A DNA stretch of 5,067 nt, taken from Nitrososphaerota archaeon (lineage in GTDB: Archaea; Thermoproteota; Nitrososphaeria; Nitrososphaerales; Nitrosopumilaceae). Positions 1 through 5,067 of this stretch are shown here, piece after piece. Where the stretch lies: NCBI GenBank assembly GCA_028867395.1, contig JAGWGO010000125.1:1-5067 (forward strand), written 5' to 3'. Numbering within the stretch: position 1 is the stretch's first letter; every line of letters starts with the position of its first letter. The notes beneath the pieces were generated by a model that was given only the letters and a program-made list of their open reading frames with translations, searched no databases and was not told the origin of the DNA. Made by a program: the position numbers and the translations under genes.

Positions 1-735
1 AACGTTGGCAATAAGCCAGCCATACTCAAAAAGATAAGAAAAGAGTGTCAGATGATACATCAGGATCCATATGCATCAATTGACCCTCGAATGAAGGTCG
101 CAGATATTGTAAGAGAGCCACTTGACATACATGATGTTGGAAGACCAGGTGAGAGAAAAGAAATGGTTTTCCAAGCACTAAGAGATGTGAAATTAGATCC
201 TCAAGAAGTTGCCTCAAAGTATCCCCACATGTTATCTGGAGGGCAGAGGCAACGCATAGTCATTGCAAGATCCATTTCCACTAAACCCAAGCTAATCATA
301 GCTGATGAGCCAGTCTCAATGCTTGATGTTTCAGTCAGGGTCGGAATTTTAGAATTGATTAAAGAGCTGCAAGATAAACATTCTATATCTTTTCTGTACA
401 TAACACATGATCTTTCAACAGCTCGCTACGTTGGACATGAGATTGCTATTTTGTATCTAGGTAAAATTGTAGAGTTTGGAAATATCAATGATGTATTGCT
501 ACATCCAAAGCATCCATACACCCAAGCATTGACGGATTCCATTTCTGAGCCCAATCCAGATAATCTAAACAGTGAGAAAAAAATTCGCATCAACGATGCG
601 TTAGACATCAACGCATACCAAGGATGTAGATTCAGAGCAAGGTGCCCTTATGCTATAGAAAAGTGCAAGGAGGAGCCCCCTCTAGAGTCGATTGGAAATC
701 AGAGATCTGTCGCATGCTTTGTAAAGATAAACTAG
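1..735 (+). CDS. Oligopeptide/dipeptide ABC importer ATP-binding subunit, OppF/DppF type (5' end missing)
   Basis: This is the cytoplasmic ATPase that would power a peptide- or related-solute ABC importer together with two permeases, a second ATPase and a binding protein, none of which is in view. The frame is open from base 1, so the Met at 52 is internal and 244 residues are visible; the family is usually about 320-330 residues, so roughly the first 80-90, including Walker A, are off the left edge. Visible in order are the Q-loop QMIHQDPY (49-72; usually MIFQDPY), the signature LSGGQRQR (232-255), Walker B LIIADE with its catalytic Glu (292-309), the D-loop SMLDVSVR, and the switch His in YITHD (406-408). 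The C-terminal oligopeptide-transporter extension follows: HPYTQAL, then a four-Cys segment C-x5-C-x6-C-x16-C (625-717). All visible ATPase motifs are intact. The STARYV motif after the switch favours OppF/DppF over OppD/DppD. The transported substrate cannot be read from this subunit. The gene converges with smc and overlaps it by four bases. Confidence 0.93.
   Translation, partial: NVGNKPAILKKIRKECQMIHQDPYASIDPRMKVADIVREPLDIHDVGRPGERKEMVFQALRDVKLDPQEVASKYPHMLSGGQRQRIVIARSISTKPKLIIADEPVSMLDVSVRVGILELIKELQDKHSISFLYITHDLSTARYVGHEIAILYLGKIVEFGNINDVLLHPKHPYTQALTDSISEPNPDNLNSEKKIRINDALDINAYQGCRFRARCPYAIEKCKEEPPLESIGNQRSVACFVKIN
732..735. other. Shared CTAG of two convergent stop codons
   Basis: The palindrome CTAG supplies TAG on the + strand (733-735) for the ABC ATPase gene and TAG on the - strand (734-732) for smc. 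The two coding regions thus overlap tail to tail by four bases and leave no intergenic space. Any 3' untranslated region or termination signal of each transcript must lie inside the other gene. I see only a short T-rich stretch just past the smc stop on the - strand (about 722-733) and nothing clear on the + strand. Confidence 0.95.
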
Positions 736-3700
736 TTTGCAACTTGCTGCGCATTAGAGATTCTATGCGATACCACATGTGAGACACCGTTTCTTGGAAA
801 TACGCCATAAATCAGTGTAGCTTTTTGTACCACCGAATCTTTCAGTGACACCATTATGATCTGGCTTCCGCTTGCCCTTTCTTCAAGTATTCTAGATAGT
901 CGCTCAGTGTTTAATGCATCAAGATGTGCATCGACTTCATCAAGAAGATAGAATGGAGAGGGCTTGAGTTTCTGAAGCGCCAAGAGGAAAGTGATAGCAG
1001 CTAGGGTCTTCTCCCCACCACTGATTGACGTAGATTCTCTTTTCGGTTTGTTTGGGAACTGTACAAGATACGAAATTCCTGATGAAAATATATCATCTTC
1101 ATTTTGAATCTCAAGCCAAGCATTTCCTCCTGTCATTTTATTGAAGATCTCTCGTATGTCCTTATCCACCTTGTCATATGATTCCAAAAATGTCTGCCTC
1201 TTATCCTTGTCTATCTCTTCGATGAATTTTACAATTGAGTTTCGCTCTGCTTCCAATTCGTTCTTCCTTGTTGACATTGAACGATATCCATTCGAGACAT
1301 CAGCATAAGTTTCTGGAGCTCTGGTATTAAGAGAGCCTGACATTTTTTTCTTTTCTGCTTCAAGTTCAACAAGAATTTGATCAACATCAAATGATTCAAG
1401 CAGATCATTGTAACCGTATGAGAGAAGAGTTTTACGAATTCTTTCCTCGTTTTCATCAAGATCTTTGACATCACGTAAGATAGAGTCAGACTGCCTCTCA
1501 AGTCCATTGACTTCTTTTGTGAGAGACCTTTCAGAGTCATAAAAGTTCTTTAGTTTGGAATCATACTCTTTGAGAGTTGAGACTGAGGTTCCAGAGGTCG
1601 ATATCAATTGCTGCTCTTTTTCCCTAAGCAAGACAAGTGTCGCGTCTGCATTTTCCTTTTCTTTTGAAAGTGTTCTTGATTGTACCTCAATCTCATGTTT
1701 TTCATGATTTAGTGAAGATTGTTCTTCAGATAGAAGGCGCATATTTGCCTTGTACGAGTTTTCTTCGTTAGTAAGTTCGGTAAGTTGTGCTGTCAGTTCT
1801 CGAAATTGTGTCGATATGGTGGTTTGTGCACTCAGTAAAGCAGAACGCTTTTCATTTAATGTGGATATCAAAGTAGCAATTCTTGCTTGTTCTTCTTCTG
1901 CATAGTTTTCTTTTGTTAATGCAATTCTTTCTTCCAGTGACGCGACATAGGAATCAACCTTTGAAGACTCAACCGTTATGGCCTCCTCTCTGTGTTTGAG
2001 TTGAGATATCCTAGAAGAGATTTGTTCAAGTGACGGGGCTATTGATTTTAGTTTGGTTTTCACGTCTGAGAGGCTCAGGTCTACGTTGGTAAGTCCAGTT
2101 TCTGAAGCAGTATATCTTGTGCTTAGGTTCTTTGTTATTCTCTCGATCTTCTTTATCTGTACCTTCTTATTTTGAATGAACTTCTTTAACAATTCTAGGG
2201 ACTGAACTAGGCCATCAACAGAGGTGCTAAGAAGAATTATTTTCGTGAGGTTTGAGACCTTAGAGTTCATGTCTACAATTACAGCATTTGCGTCTGCCTC
2301 AAAGAACTGCCCATCTAATGTAACCGCTCGATATCCTTTCTTTGATAAAGCATAGGCGGCTTCCTTTGATCTTGTCAGTCCTATACTTCCAAAGATGAAG
2401 TTCTTTAGTGGCTCTAGTTTTTCGTCGCACTTTACAAAGTCAGACAGAATACCAAGTATTCCTTCTTCTTTTTTTATTGCTGCCTTTGAGTTTGTTACAG
2501 CGTCTAATGGTATAATCCTAATTTTTGGAAGGTTTTTTTGCTGAGCAAACTCTGCAATACCAAGAAGTGTTGCAAAGTCGTTTACAACAAGTGACTTTAA
2601 CCAGTCAGAGCCAACCGCCAAAATTGCTCGCTCATGTTGTTTATCCCAGGAGAGCAGTTCATAGACCAGACCCCTAATCCCAAGTCTCTTAGAGTCTTCC
2701 TTGAGTTTTGCGATGGAATAATCTTCATGCATTACTTCTTTTACTACTTTGATCTTTGCTTCATATTGTGCAGCTGCCTTGCTTGCTTTTTCGAAAATTA
2801 TTGTGGTTTCTTCTATATCCTTTTCAATTTTGATATTTTTGTCGCGGAGATCAGACAATCGAGTCTTGAGCTCTGAAATTGCAGATTCATGGACGCCGCG
2901 TACTTGTTTGAGCTTTTGTTCAAGGCTAAGCAGTTTTTCTTTTTCATCACCTAGCGCTTTTACCTTGACCATGTTTTGTTCAACTTTGTTTTGTACATCC
3001 AAGCGTTCTTGTTCAAGTTTTGAGCTTGAAAGTTTAACTTCATTTAATGTACTTGAAAGATTTCTTACTTTTTCATCAATCTTGAGTTTGTTACTTGTCA
3101 CTTGAGACTGTTGCCGCATTGTTTGACTAATCTCAGAATCTACTTGCGTGAGTTCAGTGTTTGTGTTTTTTTTTGATTCGTTGCTAATGTTAATTGAATT
3201 TTTTAATTCCACAATCTTGGATTCCAAGACAGAACGTTTTTCATGCAAGCTTGCAAGATCGGTCTGAATTTCTGGCAATCTAAACTCTATTTGAGATGAT
3301 CTTCTTGCACCGGTTACCAGTTTGCTATTTGCAGATTCAGACTGGTGCATTGCTGCGGAAAGTTCAGAGTCTATCGAGGCTTTTGCCATATTGTACGCAT
3401 TGACTTCTTCCATGAATTTTTGCTTCTCTTCCTCAAGTTTCTTTATTTCCTCTCTTAACAGCCCTCGCTGTTCATCGAGTTTTTTGTATTCAGACTGGAT
3501 TGCATTGAGGCTTCTTTCCTTTGATATCTTTTGATTGTCTATATCTCGTAGTTTGTTGGATGCTTGAATGGCATAAAGCCTCTTCAACTCACGGTCTAGA
3601 AAGTCATATCTTAGCTGATCGTTTCTTTCCACCTCCAGCTCGTCGATGCGCTTCTTTATCTCATCCATCCTTGCGAGTGCTATCTCAAGTCTTCTGTCTG

Positions 3701-4271
3701 CCTCGTCTAGTTGTTTTAATGCCTCGGTCTTTTTTTCATCAAAATATGCAAGTCCGATTATATCCTCAATTATCCTTCTTCGTTCCTCAGAATTGAACTC
3801 TGAGATCCTTGTAATGGTGCCCTGCTGGACAATGTTCAGTTTGTGGATTCCACAGTTTGCTATCTCAAGCAGATCCAAGATGTGGTTTCGTAGTACCTTT
3901 TTTTGGTTCAGATAGTAAATATTCTCACCTGATTCGTCCATTTCCCGTGTAATTGTTACAGTACTAGAATCGACAGGAATCTTTCTATCGGCATTATCAA
4001 AGTGGCAACTCACACGTGCAATCTTGGCGCCATGATGTGCATTGTCAACATCGTGTAGTAGAGAGCGCAATTTGTCAACTCTCATGACCTTTGGCGAGTT
4101 CTCACCCAAGGCAAAGGAGATCGCATCAAGGATGTTGCTTTTGCCCGATCCATTAGCGCCTGAAATGGCTATGAGACCAGACTCAAAGTTGACTATGGTG
4201 TTCTTGTATCCAAATGACTTGAATCCAAAGATCTCTAGCTTGCGTATATGGACCAATGGAATCGATGGCAT
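732..4271 (-). CDS. smc: Chromosome segregation protein SMC
   Basis: SMC is an ATP-driven DNA-organising protein that dimerises at a hinge and, with a kleisin (ScpA), forms a ring that compacts and helps segregate the chromosome. At 1179 residues it has the usual full length. Layout: N-terminal head (about 1-165) with Walker A GANGSGKS at 38-45 and Q-loop VQQG at 148-151; coiled-coil arm (about 166-510); hinge (about 516-665) with VTLDG near its end; return coil (about 680-1030); C-terminal head with signature ISGGEK (1083-1088; usually LSGGEK), Walker B FYLLDE (1107-1112) including the catalytic Glu, and D-loop VDAHLD (1113-1118). The switch segment VSLKD (1141-1145) has no His, as in other archaeal SMCs I recall. 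The ATPase therefore looks functional. Two features are odd: the hinge lacks its terminal glycine motif (658-665), and the start is uncertain, since homologues I recall begin near VHIRKLEIFG, which would fit a TTG at codon 6. I see no Shine-Dalgarno sequence. Rad50 is excluded because the hinge has no CxxC zinc hook. No scpA follows directly. Confidence 0.97.
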   Translation of the reverse strand: MPSIPLVHIRKLEIFGFKSFGYKNTIVNFESGLIAISGANGSGKSNILDAISFALGENSPKVMRVDKLRSLLHDVDNAHHGAKIARVSCHFDNADRKIPVDSSTVTITREMDESGENIYYLNQKKVLRNHILDLLEIANCGIHKLNIVQQGTITRISEFNSEERRRIIEDIIGLAYFDEKKTEALKQLDEADRRLEIALARMDEIKKRIDELEVERNDQLRYDFLDRELKRLYAIQASNKLRDIDNQKISKERSLNAIQSEYKKLDEQRGLLREEIKKLEEEKQKFMEEVNAYNMAKASIDSELSAAMHQSESANSKLVTGARRSSQIEFRLPEIQTDLASLHEKRSVLESKIVELKNSINISNESKKNTNTELTQVDSEISQTMRQQSQVTSNKLKIDEKVRNLSSTLNEVKLSSSKLEQERLDVQNKVEQNMVKVKALGDEKEKLLSLEQKLKQVRGVHESAISELKTRLSDLRDKNIKIEKDIEETTIIFEKASKAAAQYEAKIKVVKEVMHEDYSIAKLKEDSKRLGIRGLVYELLSWDKQHERAILAVGSDWLKSLVVNDFATLLGIAEFAQQKNLPKIRIIPLDAVTNSKAAIKKEEGILGILSDFVKCDEKLEPLKNFIFGSIGLTRSKEAAYALSKKGYRAVTLDGQFFEADANAVIVDMNSKVSNLTKIILLSTSVDGLVQSLELLKKFIQNKKVQIKKIERITKNLSTRYTASETGLTNVDLSLSDVKTKLKSIAPSLEQISSRISQLKHREEAITVESSKVDSYVASLEERIALTKENYAEEEQARIATLISTLNEKRSALLSAQTTISTQFRELTAQLTELTNEENSYKANMRLLSEEQSSLNHEKHEIEVQSRTLSKEKENADATLVLLREKEQQLISTSGTSVSTLKEYDSKLKNFYDSERSLTKEVNGLERQSDSILRDVKDLDENEERIRKTLLSYGYNDLLESFDVDQILVELEAEKKKMSGSLNTRAPETYADVSNGYRSMSTRKNELEAERNSIVKFIEEIDKDKRQTFLESYDKVDKDIREIFNKMTGGNAWLEIQNEDDIFSSGISYLVQFPNKPKRESTSISGGEKTLAAITFLLALQKLKPSPFYLLDEVDAHLDALNTERLSRILEERASGSQIIMVSLKDSVVQKATLIYGVFPRNGVSHVVSHRISNAQQVAN

Positions 4272-4337
4272 GGCATGTGAAATAACCGATTATTGACAAG
4301 TTTCGTTGACTAGGCTAACAATAATTACAGTGTGTGG
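4272..4337 (-). other. Intergenic gap between ino1 and smc
   Basis: The 66 bases between the ino1 stop and the smc ATG are AT-rich but hold no recognisable Shine-Dalgarno sequence near smc and no convincing hairpin-plus-T-run terminator. The AT-rich stretch at 4316-4329 (- strand GTAATTATTGTTA) is the best TATA-like candidate; if real, it would place a start site about 20-25 bases ahead of the smc ATG. Equally, smc may simply be read through from ino1. The sequence does not decide between the two. Confidence 0.4.
4281..4294. repeat. Short inverted repeat ahead of smc
   Basis: AATAA-CCGA-TTATT is a perfect 5-base inverted repeat with a 4-base spacer, ending about ten bases before the smc ATG. 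It could be an operator half-site pair or a weak stem in a leader, but arms of five A/T bases occur readily by chance in DNA of this composition. The repeat itself is directly visible; any function is a guess. Confidence 0.3.
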
Positions 4338-5067
4338 TTATCGCTCGCGCTTGCCTTCAACAAACTCTGCAAAGGCCTGCTTTGCCTCAGTGTAAGGCAT
4401 CTGAATCGGGGGGTGTTTAAAGCAGTACGATGAGATGCTAGTCATTGGCCCTGAGAGCTTTCTGTCAAGAGCTATCTTCAACCCCCGTATTGCGTCGATC
4501 ATGATTCCTGCGCTATTGTAAGCATCGATCACCTTCAACTTCAGGTCTAGTTTGATTGGTATCTTTCCAAAGTACTTGCCTTCTATGTTGATGTAACAGA
4601 TCTTCTCGTTATCGATAAAGTCTACATAATCACTTGGACCTATTCTCATCGGTATATCATAGTCTGCCATTGCCTTGACTGCGCTTGTCTTGCTGATTCT
4701 CTTGTCCTCTAGTCTTTCTTCGTCAAGCATGTTGTAAAAGTCCATATCTCCTCCTATGTTCAACTGGTAAGTGCCGTCTACTAGTACTCCCCTATCCACA
4801 AAGAGTTTCACTAATGTTTTATGAACTACAGTTGCACCAAGTTGGCTCATTACGTCATCTCCAGCCAATGGGATCTTTTTGTCAGCGTACATTTGCTGCC
4901 ATTTTGGCTCTGAAGCGATGAACACAGGAATTGCATTAAGAAACCCTATGCCTGCCTCAAGGGCCTGACTTGCGTAATGTCGTACGGCCTCTGTGCTGCC
5001 AACTGGTAGATAGTTAACAAGCATCTCGGCACCAGTGTCTTGCAATGTCTTCTTGACGTTTGTCTCC
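4338..5067 (-). CDS. ino1: Inositol-3-phosphate synthase (myo-inositol-1-phosphate synthase), 5' end missing
   Basis: This cytosolic NAD-dependent enzyme converts glucose 6-phosphate to 1D-myo-inositol 3-phosphate, the committed step to inositol, which archaea use for phosphoinositol lipid head groups and, in some, for solutes. The frame runs off the right edge; 242 C-terminal residues are visible of a family length near 360, so the first ~120, with most of the NAD-binding Rossmann fold, are missing. A TTG at 5043-5045 is internal because homology continues upstream (ETNVKKT). Family motifs in order are NYLPVGSTEA, AGDDVMSQLGAT (4839-4865), LNIGGDMDFYNM, KRISKTSAV, IGPSDYVDF, DNEKICYINIEGKYFG and YNSAGIMIDAIR, ending in a helical tail KHPPIQMP. 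This matches the mycobacterial/archaeal form rather than the longer eukaryotic one. The lysines of ISKT (4689-4691) and DNEK (4602-4604), which I align from memory with active-site lysines of yeast Ino1, are present, but the GDDxK lysine is Met (4848-4850). The gene lies 66 bases upstream of smc on the same strand. Loss of activity or altered specificity cannot be judged from this alone. Confidence 0.92.
   Translation of the reverse strand, partial: ETNVKKTLQDTGAEMLVNYLPVGSTEAVRHYASQALEAGIGFLNAIPVFIASEPKWQQMYADKKIPLAGDDVMSQLGATVVHKTLVKLFVDRGVLVDGTYQLNIGGDMDFYNMLDEERLEDKRISKTSAVKAMADYDIPMRIGPSDYVDFIDNEKICYINIEGKYFGKIPIKLDLKLKVIDAYNSAGIMIDAIRGLKIALDRKLSGPMTSISSYCFKHPPIQMPYTEAKQAFAEFVEGKRER

Noticed and set aside
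52..54. ATG at 52 as the start of the ABC ATPase
   Set aside because: The frame is open back to base 1 and the residues before it (IRKECQ) continue the usual sequence before the Q-loop; a start here would remove Walker A.
1229..1540. 103-codon - strand frame inside smc
   Set aside because: Same strand but a different phase from smc; the smc frame continues unbroken through it, so it is neither a frameshift remnant nor a separate gene.
2277..2726. Rad50-like identity for the long coiled-coil ATPase
   Set aside because: The central domain is a globular SMC hinge of about 150 residues with VTLDG and no CxxC zinc hook; the head motifs are SMC-type.
2634..3105. Open frames on the + strand opposite the smc coil and hinge
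   Set aside because: They lie antisense to a full-length, well-conserved smc frame; the translations are rich in Ser, Phe and Leu, as expected from reading Glu/Lys-rich coil codons backwards, and show no known motif.
3322..3915. Further + strand open frames opposite the smc N-terminal arm
   Set aside because: Same reason: Ser/Phe-rich antisense shadows overlapping one another, with no start signal or family resemblance.
4042..4296. 84-codon + strand frame spanning the smc start
   Set aside because: Mostly antisense to the strongly conserved Walker A region; its composition is explained by the smc codons.
5043..5045. TTG at 5043-5045 as the start of ino1
   Set aside because: The frame stays open to the window edge and the protein would lack its Rossmann fold; the gene is cut by the window.
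1..5067. CRISPR arrays, tRNA/rRNA genes, insertion sequences or defence genes
   Set aside because: No spaced direct repeats, tRNA cloverleaf sequences, transposase frames or terminal repeats were seen; three ordinary genes account for nearly all of the sequence.

Overview
The window most likely comes from an archaeon, and I would guess a Nitrososphaerota (Thaumarchaeota) genome of moderate-to-low GC. The reasons are the archaeal flavour of the SMC head domains (including a VSLKD switch strand instead of a His switch), the EPVSMLDVSVR form of the oligopeptide-transporter ATPase common in archaea, a Mycobacterium/archaeal-type inositol phosphate synthase, and the absence of Shine-Dalgarno sequence ahead of smc. 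The lineage is an inference from the proteins and I could not search for it.

Three protein-coding genes fill almost the whole window. From the left edge to 735 on the + strand lies the 3' part of an OppF/DppF-type ATP-binding subunit of a peptide ABC importer; its Walker A region is off the left edge. From 732 to 4271 on the - strand lies a complete smc gene (1179 residues). Upstream of smc on the same strand, from 4338 to the right edge, is the 3' part of ino1 (inositol-3-phosphate synthase); its NAD-binding N-terminus is off the right edge. The ABC and smc genes converge and share four bases (CTAG), so each stop codon lies across the end of the other gene. ino1 and smc are co-directional with a 66-base gap and could be co-transcribed.

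The genes do not form one pathway: they represent nutrient uptake, chromosome organisation and inositol/phosphoinositide biosynthesis. No RNA gene, mobile element, CRISPR array or phage gene is visible, and I see no evidence for a new multi-gene system. The points worth a second look are inside the proteins: the SMC hinge lacks the glycine-rich motif normally found at its end, Ino1 has Met in place of the lysine of the GDDxK motif, and the smc start codon is open to question. Smaller points are the shared convergent stops, an A9 tract in smc mRNA containing an in-frame A AAA AAC heptamer, and the lack of a kleisin gene directly after smc.
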